A stretch of DNA of 6,803 bases from Helicobacteraceae bacterium (GTDB lineage: Bacteria > Campylobacterota > Campylobacteria > Campylobacterales > SZUA-545). Position numbers and translations under genes: made by a program. The notes under the pieces were generated by a model, which was not told the origin of the DNA, made no database searches, and saw only the letters and a list, made by a program, of their open reading frames with translations. Below are positions 1-5,400 of this stretch, in pieces (within the stretch, counting starts at the first letter, position 1; each line of letters starts with the position of its first letter). The DNA lies in contig QKHD01000336.1 of the NCBI GenBank assembly GCA_003250175.1, forward strand, positions 1-6,803. The letters run 5' to 3'.

Positions 1-149
1 GCACCAAGTTCAGCTCACAAGGGACGGGGATCGGGCTCTATATGACCAAGATGATTATCGAGCGCAATATGGGCGGGAACATCCGGTTTCATAACGAAGG
101 GGACGGGGTGGTGTTTGAGATACGCTTTAAGGAGACCACCGCCGCCTAG
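1..149 (+). CDS. Sensor histidine kinase, C-terminal fragment (HATPase domain)
   Basis: This is the 3' end of a gene that begins outside the window; the reading frame starts at base 3 and ends at the TAG at 147-149. The 48 visible residues carry GTGIGLYMTKMII, the G2 glycine-rich box of the GHKL ATP-binding domain of two-component histidine kinases, followed by a short beta-rich tail ending in FEIRFKETTAA. The known role of the family is autophosphorylation on histidine and phosphotransfer to a response regulator, usually from the inner membrane. The sensor domain, the phospho-accepting histidine and the partner cannot be seen. The stop codon overlaps the stop codon of the convergent lipoprotein gene within a single CTAG, so there is no space for a conventional terminator between them. 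The family call is firm; the signal sensed is unknown. Confidence 0.88.
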   Translation, partial: TKFSSQGTGIGLYMTKMIIERNMGGNIRFHNEGDGVVFEIRFKETTAA

Positions 150-1825
150 AGGGTTTCGCAGGCGTCTCCGATACCGTTACCGTCGCTGTCGTTCTGGTCG
201 GTATTGGGCGTATGGGGGCAGTTGTCGATGGGGTAGTAGATGCTGTCCTCGTCGCTGTCAAAGCCCTGCACGCACAGCCCGATGTTTTTCTCTTCCCCAG
301 GGTCCAGGTCGTATTTGCCCTCTGCCGTGATGGACAGGCCGTTTTGGGTATAGGTGGCGTTCCAGTAGTCCGATGCGTCCGTTGGGGCGTGGCCGCCCCA
401 GACGGGGAAGGTGACGCTCCAGCCCGTACCGTTGCTGACACTGCCAAGCGCTTTGGTCGTACCGTTGTTTTCCACGTAGATGTTAAAACAGTATTCGGTC
501 TTGTAAATCTTGGCCGGGTCGAGAACCCTCCGGATTTTCAGATCATTAAAGGTGCTGCAGGCATCGCCGATACCGTCGCTGTTGGTATCGGCCTGATCGC
601 CGTTGAACGTGGTGGGGCAGTTGTCCAGCAGGTTCATGATGCCGTCACCATCTACGTCTAGGCCGTCTGCATCGCAGGCGTCGCCCATTCCGTCGTTGTC
701 ACTGTCGTTTTGGTCATTATTGGCATTATCGGGGCAGTTGTCGACGCTGTCGATAAAACCGTCGTGGTCCCTGTCGGCAACAGAGCCAAAAAGTGCCACA
801 CGGCCGCTGGAGGAGGGATACATCACCCCGCTGGAGTGCCAGCGCTCCGGGACTTTGACCAGGGAGTGGTTGTTGTCCGGAATGACGTTTTGAATATGGT
901 TATAAAAGTTCATCCCCCGTTGAAACCGGTGCTCACCCTGCAAGTCGGCGCCGCAGTCACGAACCAGATACTCATGGTGCGGGTCGCTGTCGGCAGTTCC
1001 CAGCAGGTAGATCACGTCGCGCCCTTCGAAATTCTGCTTCATAAGGGTGGTGTTTTGATCCATGTAAGAGGCATCGATGCTGTTTAGACCGTACTTGTAG
1101 TCGTTATAGGTGCCGGTGACGGTGACGCAGCGTTCCGTGTCTTCCATTGCACTCGGTTCACTTGCGGGCACGGTAAAGGTTGTGCATACGGTGTACTCCG
1201 GAGAGGGGCGGGTATGATCCAGATAGAGGTAGGTTCCGGGGTTGGACACGATGAAACGGAAGTGAATGCCGCCGGCATGGGTGTCGATCCCGGTGCCCAC
1301 GGCGTAGCGCTGGGTAAACTGCCCACCCGCACTGTGGCCGATGACGGTAATTTTTTGCAGATTAGGATATTTGGCCGTATCCAGAACCTGGGTAATCAGT
1401 TCGTCCAAGACCTGATAGCTACTGACCCGATCGGGTGTGCCGTTTTGGGATCGGTATCCGGAGGTCCAGCCGCTGTCCCAGTAGAGTTCGCCTTCGGCCG
1501 GGTTGTCTTCCAGCTTTTTAAAGTAGGGGGCGACGATGAGGGTGGTGTTTTCTTCACCCTCCAGGGTGGCGGCTTCCAGGACCGCATCGTAGGCGAGCCA
1601 CGGGGTCCGGAGCACACCGTGAATGGCAAAAACCGCGTGGGTGACGGAGGCATTGGCCTCGGTGAGTGGCTGGTTGGTGAAATAGTCGACGGCACCGTTT
1701 GTTGTAGCAAAGGTGCTTTCCAACGCGGAAACATCACCCTCTTTGGAGCTTTTTGAAGATTTGTCACTGCATCCGAAGAGGCCCAACAAAAGCAGCGCTG
1801 ATAAAAGCGAGGTGATCTTTTTCAT
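146..1825 (-). CDS. Multidomain lipoprotein: alpha/beta hydrolase, TSP3 repeats, CBM2-like domain
   Basis: This 559-residue protein is probably exported and lipidated: a Lys-Lys and hydrophobic signal ends in the lipobox LFGC with Cys19. Residues ~60-345 look like an alpha/beta hydrolase: HG at 69-70 (oxyanion region), nucleophile elbow GHSAGG with Ser165, candidate acid Asp279 and candidate His320. Residues 351-423 are thrombospondin type 3 repeats (DxDxDG, DNCP and GDAC motifs), which bind calcium in known proteins. Residues ~429-522 resemble a family 2 carbohydrate-binding module (WNATYTQNGLSITA, a DPGEEK turn, possible Cys446-Cys518 disulphide). A further TSP3 unit (523-556) closes the chain. 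The start has AAAGGA five bases upstream. It lies 20 bp after the GH16 gene and is probably co-transcribed. The substrate is unknown; ester hydrolysis on or near a polysaccharide is my inference. The hydrolase fold and TSP3 calls are strong, the CBM2 call moderate. Confidence 0.85.
   Translation of the reverse strand: MKKITSLLSALLLLGLFGCSDKSSKSSKEGDVSALESTFATTNGAVDYFTNQPLTEANASVTHAVFAIHGVLRTPWLAYDAVLEAATLEGEENTTLIVAPYFKKLEDNPAEGELYWDSGWTSGYRSQNGTPDRVSSYQVLDELITQVLDTAKYPNLQKITVIGHSAGGQFTQRYAVGTGIDTHAGGIHFRFIVSNPGTYLYLDHTRPSPEYTVCTTFTVPASEPSAMEDTERCVTVTGTYNDYKYGLNSIDASYMDQNTTLMKQNFEGRDVIYLLGTADSDPHHEYLVRDCGADLQGEHRFQRGMNFYNHIQNVIPDNNHSLVKVPERWHSSGVMYPSSSGRVALFGSVADRDHDGFIDSVDNCPDNANNDQNDSDNDGMGDACDADGLDVDGDGIMNLLDNCPTTFNGDQADTNSDGIGDACSTFNDLKIRRVLDPAKIYKTEYCFNIYVENNGTTKALGSVSNGTGWSVTFPVWGGHAPTDASDYWNATYTQNGLSITAEGKYDLDPGEEKNIGLCVQGFDSDEDSIYYPIDNCPHTPNTDQNDSDGNGIGDACETL
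159..724 (-). repeat. DNA repeats encoding TSP3 calcium-binding units
   Basis: Three related ~50-bp segments lie at about 159-208, 557-605 and 674-724 inside the lipoprotein gene. Each starts with gcaggc(g/a)tc on the + strand and continues with gtcg(c/t)tgt-like stretches. They encode the GDAC end and the preceding Asp/Asn-rich part of TSP3 units. The first copy is separated from the other two by the CBM2-like domain. They are coding repeats, not mobile DNA. Confidence 0.7.
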
Positions 1826-1845
1826 CCGTTTCCTTTAGAGTAGGC

Positions 1846-2604
1846 CTATTGTACCAACTTTTCAAATGTTGCATAATCGTACTTCGCGGTTGCCGGGGCA
1901 CCGTCAACATAGGCGCCGCTCCAGCCGTCTACGCCGGTGCCGGGCCACATGTTCATGATGATTTTGGAGGCGTGGAAGGGGAGGCTGTCATTATTCCCCA
2001 GACCGTTTTCCGTAACAGTATGTACCAAAACGCCGTCGACATACCAGCGGATATAATCCGGATGCCACGTAAAGGCGTAGGTGTGAAAATCCGCCGATGC
2101 ATCAAAGCCCAGATCGACGGTGTGCGGGTGCTCGTTACCGTTTCGCCAGTAGTTGACCTGCAAGGTGGTGGGGTCTTTGCCGAAGATTTCGATATCGATT
2201 TCGTCGTGTTCGGTGGGGAGCGTTTCGTAGGGGCCGGTGTAGGTGAAAAACGAGCTGATCGTGCCGTTGACGTCGGTGGCTTTCATCCGGACGGTGTACT
2301 TGCCGTAGAGATAGGTAGCGTCGGTGCGGTACTCTCCGGAGGCATGGGTCTGACCGTGGCAATCGAGTTGTTCGAGGTCGATGCTCATGATACCGTTTGC
2401 AAAAGTGATCTGATCCGGACACCAAGCACTGTAAAACGGAGCCGAGGTATTCCAATCGGCTTTGCTCCAGATAGATTCTTCGTAGGCGTTGAAGTCCTCA
2501 TGAAGCGTGCTTACATACTGCTCTTGATCCGGATGATCGGAAGAACCACACCCGCCCAGCGCAACCAATAATGCCAATGGAAGAAGAAAATGTGAGGTAT
2601 GCAT
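1846..2604 (-). CDS. GH16 family beta-glucanase (lichenase-like) lipoprotein
   Basis: This 252-residue protein has a signal peptide ending in the lipobox LGGC (Cys19), so it is probably lipid-anchored. The remainder is one glycoside hydrolase family 16 domain. The active-site motif DEIDIE at 134-139 gives predicted nucleophile Glu135, helper Asp137 and acid/base Glu139; the spacing without an inserted residue is that of bacterial lichenases. Other segments that match that subgroup as I remember it are SSFFTYTGP (117-125), the FGKDPTTLQVNYW strand (141-153), FHTYAFTWHPDYIRWYVDG (173-191) and NMWPGTGVDGW (218-228). The likely reaction is endo-hydrolysis of a beta-1,3-1,4- or beta-1,3-glucan; exact specificity cannot be read from sequence. 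Its length is normal for a single-domain GH16. It is the first gene of a two-gene operon with the hydrolase/CBM lipoprotein. The Shine-Dalgarno is weak, but the signal peptide fixes the start. Confidence 0.92.
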   Translation of the reverse strand: MHTSHFLLPLALLVALGGCGSSDHPDQEQYVSTLHEDFNAYEESIWSKADWNTSAPFYSAWCPDQITFANGIMSIDLEQLDCHGQTHASGEYRTDATYLYGKYTVRMKATDVNGTISSFFTYTGPYETLPTEHDEIDIEIFGKDPTTLQVNYWRNGNEHPHTVDLGFDASADFHTYAFTWHPDYIRWYVDGVLVHTVTENGLGNNDSLPFHASKIIMNMWPGTGVDGWSGAYVDGAPATAKYDYATFEKLVQ

Positions 2605-2630
2605 GCAAGCCTGTTGTATTAAAATGGTTA

Positions 2631-2636
2631 ATTATA
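2631..2636 (-). promoter_or_regulatory. Putative -10 of the GH16/lipoprotein operon
   Basis: On the - strand the sequence reads gcTATAATta, a perfect -10 hexamer 26 bp upstream of the GH16 start codon. It would give a leader of about 20 nt. No clear -35 is seen at the right distance, which is usual for Campylobacterota. There is also no obvious terminator between tRNA-Ser and this site, so read-through from the tRNA operon may contribute. Confidence 0.5.
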
Positions 2637-2668
2637 GCGTGGTGATCTATGTGAGGAAGATAAATTAG

Positions 2669-2756
2669 TGGCGGGCAGACTGAGATTCGAACTCAGGGAG
2701 GTATTACCCTCGCCGGTTTTCAAGACCGGTGCATTCAACCGCTCTGCCATCTGCCC
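2669..2756 (-). tRNA. tRNA-Ser (anticodon UGA)
   Basis: This is an 88-nt class II tRNA. The acceptor stem GGGCAGA pairs with TCTGCCC, the discriminator is G, and CCA is encoded. The anticodon loop is CTTGAAA (anticodon at 2720-2722), with a long variable arm and a GTTCGAATC T-loop. It is the last gene of the four-tRNA cluster. Confidence 0.96.
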
Positions 2757-2788
2757 GCATGATGAAGAAATCTAAAAACATTGATTGT

Positions 2789-2862
2789 TGGAGGCGGCAC
2801 CCAGATTCGAACTGGGGATCAAGGCTTTGCAGGCCCGTGCCTTACCACTTGGCTATGCCGCC
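2789..2862 (-). tRNA. tRNA-Cys (anticodon GCA)
   Basis: This is a 74-nt tRNA. Acceptor GGCGGCA pairs with TGCCGCC, followed by discriminator T and an encoded CCA. The anticodon loop is CTGCAAA (anticodon at 2828-2830), and the T-loop is GTTCGAATC. It lies 28 nt downstream of tRNA-Leu and 32 nt upstream of tRNA-Ser in the same transcript. Confidence 0.96.
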
Positions 2863-2890
2863 CTATTGTGAAGATATTCGCGCTTGGTAG

Positions 2891-2978
2891 TGGTGCCTCG
2901 GGCCGGGCTCGAACCGGCACGGTCATAATGACCGAGGGATTTTAAGTCCCTTGTGTCTACCAATTCCACCACCAAGGC
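2891..2978 (-). tRNA. tRNA-Leu (anticodon UAA)
   Basis: This is an 88-nt class II tRNA. Acceptor GCCTTGG pairs with CCGAGGC (one G-U pair), followed by discriminator A and an encoded CCA. The anticodon stem AGGGA/TCCCT encloses the loop CTTAAAA (anticodon at 2942-2944). There is a long variable arm (CGGTCATTATGACCG). Confidence 0.96.
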
Positions 2979-2988
2979 GTCATTGCTT

Positions 2989-3102
2989 TTCGTTAAAGTT
3001 CTTAGATCTAAAATGGAGCGGAAGAAGGGATTCGAACCCTCGACCCCAACCTTGGCAAGGTTGTGCTCTACCCCTGAGCTACTTCCGCACAGCTTTAACG
3101 AA
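2989..3102. repeat. 10-bp inverted repeat flanking tRNA-Gly
   Basis: TTCGTTAAAG at 2989-2998 is exactly complementary to CTTTAACGAA at 3093-3102. The two arms lie just outside the tRNA-Gly gene: one in the leader of the tRNA transcript, the other in the Gly-Leu spacer. In the RNA they could pair and enclose tRNA-Gly in a stem, as processing stems do around rRNAs. The spacer also holds the 10-nt palindrome TTAGATCTAA at 3002-3011. The repeat is certain; its role is inference. Confidence 0.55.
3014..3088 (-). tRNA. tRNA-Gly (anticodon GCC)
   Basis: This is a 75-nt tRNA. Acceptor GCGGAAG pairs with CTTCCGC, followed by discriminator T and an encoded CCA. The anticodon stem CAACC/GGTTG encloses the loop TTGCCAA (anticodon at 3054-3056). 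It is the first gene of the cluster, starting about 13 nt after the predicted transcription start. The Gly-GCC, Leu-UAA and Cys-GCA set is the same as in the E. coli glyW-cysT-leuZ operon, in another order. Confidence 0.96.
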
Positions 3103-3126
3103 CGCGAATCATAGCGACAGTTCGTT
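3097..3126. promoter_or_regulatory. Inverted repeat straddling the tRNA promoter -10
   Basis: AACGAAC at 3097-3103 and GTTCGTT at 3120-3126 form a 7-bp inverted repeat with a 16-bp centre that contains the predicted -10 of the tRNA operon. The geometry would suit an operator, but there is no direct evidence for a bound protein, and the left arm is shared with the repeat that flanks tRNA-Gly. Confidence 0.3.
3108..3113 (-). promoter_or_regulatory. Putative -10 of the tRNA operon
   Basis: The - strand reads gcTATGATtc, one base from the consensus TATAAT, with a predicted start near 3101 and 13 nt from the mature tRNA-Gly 5' end. Upstream is an AT-rich tract (3121-3145) shared with the divergent ilvD promoter. 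No good -35 is seen. Confidence 0.5.
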
Positions 3127-3163
3127 TAAAATAAGTTTAAAAAATCCCTGTATGAATCTTTGG

Positions 3164-3191
3164 TATAATCACGAAAAAATAATCGCAAGGA
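3164..3191 (+). promoter_or_regulatory. ilvD promoter -10 and ribosome binding site
   Basis: TTTGGTATAATCA holds a perfect TATAAT at 3164-3169, with an AT-rich upstream region and no recognisable -35, typical of the main sigma factor of Campylobacterota. The predicted start is near 3176. AAGGA at 3187-3191 lies eight bases before the ATG at 3200. It selects that start over the in-frame extension that runs back into the tRNA genes. Confidence 0.7.
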
Positions 3192-3199
3192 CTCTTTTC

Positions 3200-4888
3200 A
3201 TGCGCAGCGATATCATCAAACGCGGGTTTGACCGCACCCCCCACCGAAGCTTGCTTCGGGCGACTGGTCTCAAAGACGAGGATTTTGACAAGCCCTTCAT
3301 CGGCGTGGCCAACTCCCACATCGACATTATCCCCGGGCACTTCTTCCTTCAGGAATACGGCCGGATCGTCAAGGAAGCCATCCGTGAAGCGGGCGGCGTG
3401 CCTTTTGAATTTAACACCATCGGGGTGGATGACGGTATCGCCATGGGCCATGACGGCATGCTCTATTCGCTGCCTAGCCGCGAGCTGATCGCCGATAGTA
3501 TCGAGACAGTGATGAACGCCCACAAGCTGGACGCGCTGCTTTGTATCCCTAACTGCGACAAGATCGTTCCGGGGATGATCCTGGGTGCGCTGCGGGTTAA
3601 TGTGCCGACCGTGTTCGTCTCCGGAGGGCCGATGCCTGCGGGTCATAAAAAAGACGGCACACCCATCGACCTGGCGACGGCTTTCGAGGCGGTCGGCAAA
3701 CACGCCGAAGGGCAGATGAGCGACGCCGAGCTGTACGAGATCGAGTGCGAAGCCTGTCCGGGCGGCGGAAGCTGCTCCGGAATGTTCACCGCCAACTCCA
3801 TGAACACGCTTTGCGAAGCGATGGGGATCGCGCTTCCGGGCAACGGAACGGTTCTGGCCATGACGCCGGAGCGTATCGAGATGATCAAAACCGCCGCGCG
3901 CCGCGTGGTGGAACTGGCCAAGGAGAACAACCCCAAAAACAACATGCGCAATATCCTCAACGAAAAGGCGATTCACAACGCGTTCGTCGTCGATATGGCC
4001 ATGGGCGGCAGCTCCAACACCGTTCTGCACATGCTGGCGATCGCCAAAGAGGCGGAGGTGGACTTTGACATCACCAAGATCAACGAGATCAGCAAAAACG
4101 TCGCCCACATCGCGAAAATCTCTCCCTCCCTTTCCACCGTGCATATGGAAGACATCCACCGTGCGGGCGGCGTCAACGCCGTTATGAAAGAGGTCAGCCG
4201 ACGGGGCGGGCTGCTCCATCTGGATAACATGACCGTCACCGGTGAAACCCTGGGCGAGCGCATCAAAGATGCGGAGATCAAAGACACCAGCATCATCCAC
4301 ACCAACGAAAATGCCTACTCCAAAGTCGGCGGCTTGGCGATTTTGTTCGGCAACCTGGCAGAAGAGGGCGCGGTTGTCAAAACCGCGGGGATCGACCCCA
4401 CCATGCGCCAGTTTAAAGGGACTGCGGTCTGCTTTAACTCCCAACAGGAAGCGATTGCGGGTATCGTTGGCCATAAAGTCAAGGCCGGCAATGTCGTCGT
4501 TATCCGCTACGAAGGGCCAAAGGGCGGCCCCGGTATGCAGGAGATGCTCAGCCCGACGAGCCTGATCATGGGGATGGGTCTGGGCGATAAGGTTGCGCTG
4601 ATTACCGACGGGCGCTTCTCCGGAGCGACCCGGGGGGCGTCTATCGGGCACGTCTCTCCGGAGGCGGCGGAGGGCGGTCTGATCGCTCTCATCGAAGACG
4701 GCGACGAGATCGAGATCGACGTAGACCAGCACGTGCTGCAACTTAACGTCAGCTACGAAGTGCTGGAGCAGCGACGTCTGCACTTCAAACCGTACAAAAA
4801 AGAGATCAAATCCAAGTGGCTCAAACGCTACAGCCTGCTGGTATCCAACGCCAGTAATGGCGCCGCATTAAAAACAGAGCTGGATTAA
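3200..4888 (+). CDS. ilvD: Dihydroxy-acid dehydratase
   Basis: This 562-residue cytoplasmic enzyme dehydrates 2,3-dihydroxy-isovalerate and 2,3-dihydroxy-3-methylvalerate to the 2-keto acids in valine, isoleucine and leucine synthesis. It spans the full IlvD/Edd length. Family signatures are CDKIVPGM (119-126, cluster ligand Cys119), CPGGGSCSGMFTANS (186-200, Cys192), AMGGSSNT in the middle, EGPKGGPGMQEML, and ITDGRFSGATRG (468-479). At the first position where [2Fe-2S]-type enzymes have Cys (TPCN), this one reads IIPGH, as in E. coli IlvD, which is known as a [4Fe-4S] enzyme; the same cluster type is inferred here. The start MRSDIIKRGF follows a good ribosome site and a strong -10. The gene stands alone and is divergent from the tRNA operon. 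No other branched-chain amino acid gene is in the window. Confidence 0.97.
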   Translation: MRSDIIKRGFDRTPHRSLLRATGLKDEDFDKPFIGVANSHIDIIPGHFFLQEYGRIVKEAIREAGGVPFEFNTIGVDDGIAMGHDGMLYSLPSRELIADSIETVMNAHKLDALLCIPNCDKIVPGMILGALRVNVPTVFVSGGPMPAGHKKDGTPIDLATAFEAVGKHAEGQMSDAELYEIECEACPGGGSCSGMFTANSMNTLCEAMGIALPGNGTVLAMTPERIEMIKTAARRVVELAKENNPKNNMRNILNEKAIHNAFVVDMAMGGSSNTVLHMLAIAKEAEVDFDITKINEISKNVAHIAKISPSLSTVHMEDIHRAGGVNAVMKEVSRRGGLLHLDNMTVTGETLGERIKDAEIKDTSIIHTNENAYSKVGGLAILFGNLAEEGAVVKTAGIDPTMRQFKGTAVCFNSQQEAIAGIVGHKVKAGNVVVIRYEGPKGGPGMQEMLSPTSLIMGMGLGDKVALITDGRFSGATRGASIGHVSPEAAEGGLIALIEDGDEIEIDVDQHVLQLNVSYEVLEQRRLHFKPYKKEIKSKWLKRYSLLVSNASNGAALKTELD

Positions 4889-4889
4889 T

Positions 4890-4921
4890 AAAAAGAAGAC
4901 TCCGGAGGTTTTCCTCCGGAG
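4890..4921 (-). terminator. Rho-independent terminator of the response regulator gene
   Basis: A perfect 9-bp stem, CTCCGGAGG/CCTCCGGAG, with a 4-nt loop occupies 4900-4921. On the - strand it is followed by the T-rich tail TCTTCTTTTTA and begins four bases after the response regulator stop, so it serves that gene best. On the + strand, 11 nt after the ilvD stop, no T-run follows, so any effect on ilvD would be weaker. Each arm is one copy of the palindromic octamer CTCCGGAG that recurs through the window. Confidence 0.85.
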
Positions 4922-4925
4922 CGGG

Positions 4926-5294
4926 TTAGAAAAACGAAGAGATTTTGTCGATGAGGTTGTCTTTGTCGATGGGCTTAAAGAGCGTGTAGGGTTTGAACTC
5001 TTCCTTCACGTCGCCCTTGGTGTGCCCGCTGAGGAAAACAAAGGGAATCTCCGGATGTTCGGGGTGAACGGCATGATAAAGCTCATACCCGTTCATCTCC
5101 GGCATCTCAATATCGCTCACCACGATGTCAAACGTCCTCTCCTGAAGAAGTTTCCACGCCTCTGCTCCGTTTGATGCCATCACCACCTCTTTTGCCCGTC
5201 GTTTGAGGAAGTGTGCCATGGTTTCAAGGATAAACTCCTCGTCATCCACGATCAAAATAGAAAGCGGTTGTAACTTTGTTGCGTCCGTGCCCAT
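4926..5294 (-). CDS. Single-domain response regulator (CheY-like receiver)
   Basis: This 122-residue protein consists only of a receiver domain. Key residues are all present: acidic pocket Asp17-Asp18-Glu19 in ILIVDDEEF, phospho-acceptor Asp61 in SDIEMPEMNG (60-69), the Ser89 switch in FVFLSG, and Lys107 in FKPID. There is no DNA-binding or enzymatic output domain, so it likely acts by protein contact, as a phosphorelay intermediate or on a motor or kinase. No kinase gene is adjacent; the histidine kinase at the left edge is about 4.8 kb away and gives no evidence of partnership. The start ATG has AAGG six bases upstream. The gene converges on ilvD and is divergent from the uracil-DNA glycosylase. 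The role is unknown; the receiver call is certain. It need not be the chemotaxis CheY. Confidence 0.93.
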   Translation of the reverse strand: MGTDATKLQPLSILIVDDEEFILETMAHFLKRRAKEVVMASNGAEAWKLLQERTFDIVVSDIEMPEMNGYELYHAVHPEHPEIPFVFLSGHTKGDVKEEFKPYTLFKPIDKDNLIDKISSFF

Positions 5295-5322
5295 ATATTG
5301 CCTTGTTGTTTACTATCTATTG

Positions 5323-5328
5323 ATTGTA
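5323..5328 (-). promoter_or_regulatory. Putative -10 of the response regulator gene
   Basis: The - strand reads gccTACAATca, one mismatch from TATAAT, 28 bp upstream of the start codon, giving a leader of about 20 nt. A run of seven T on the - strand (5341-5347) lies upstream, as is common before Campylobacterota promoters. No -35 match is clear. Confidence 0.4.
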
Positions 5329-5364
5329 GGCTCTTTGTGCAAAAAAATAATTGAAATCTTCCGG

Positions 5365-5394
5365 TTACCACTTTTTACTTCGGACTGCTATAAT
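5365..5394 (+). promoter_or_regulatory. Promoter of uracil-DNA glycosylase, probably giving a leaderless mRNA
   Basis: An extended -10, TGcTATAAT (TATAAT at 5389-5394), sits 18 bp after TTACCA (5365-5370), a four-of-six match to TTGACA. The -10 ends only six bases before the ATG at 5401, so the usual start point falls on or next to the A of the start codon. No Shine-Dalgarno is present between the -10 and the ATG. Confidence 0.6.
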
Positions 5395-5400
5395 TTTCCC

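Noticed and set aside
159..724. The spaced repeats as a possible CRISPR array.
   Set aside because: They are imperfect, unevenly spaced and code for TSP3 units in frame.
212..1756. Several + strand open frames (for example 212-661, 710-1087, 1214-1756) opposite the hydrolase lipoprotein.
   Set aside because: They are Val/Gly-rich shadows of the opposite gene, with no start signals and no recognised motif.
1849..2571. A 240-codon + strand frame opposite the GH16 gene.
   Set aside because: It is antisense to a clear GH16 gene and shows no domain or ribosome site.
2640..3100. Possible integration site or integrative element at the tRNA cluster.
   Set aside because: All four tRNAs are intact, and no integrase or direct repeat of a tRNA 3' end was found in the window.
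2951..3199. In-frame extension of ilvD upstream to 2951.
   Set aside because: It would translate through tRNA-Gly and part of tRNA-Leu on the opposite strand; the ATG at 3200 has the ribosome site, the promoter and the family N-terminus.
3137..4783. A 548-codon open frame on the - strand across ilvD.
   Set aside because: It is the antisense of a certain ilvD gene, has no recognisable domain, and such long antisense frames are a usual by-product of GC-rich codon use.
5203..5400. In-frame extension of the uracil-DNA glycosylase upstream to 5203.
   Set aside because: It overlaps the response regulator in antisense and lies upstream of the glycosylase's own promoter; the family N-terminus fits the start at 5401.
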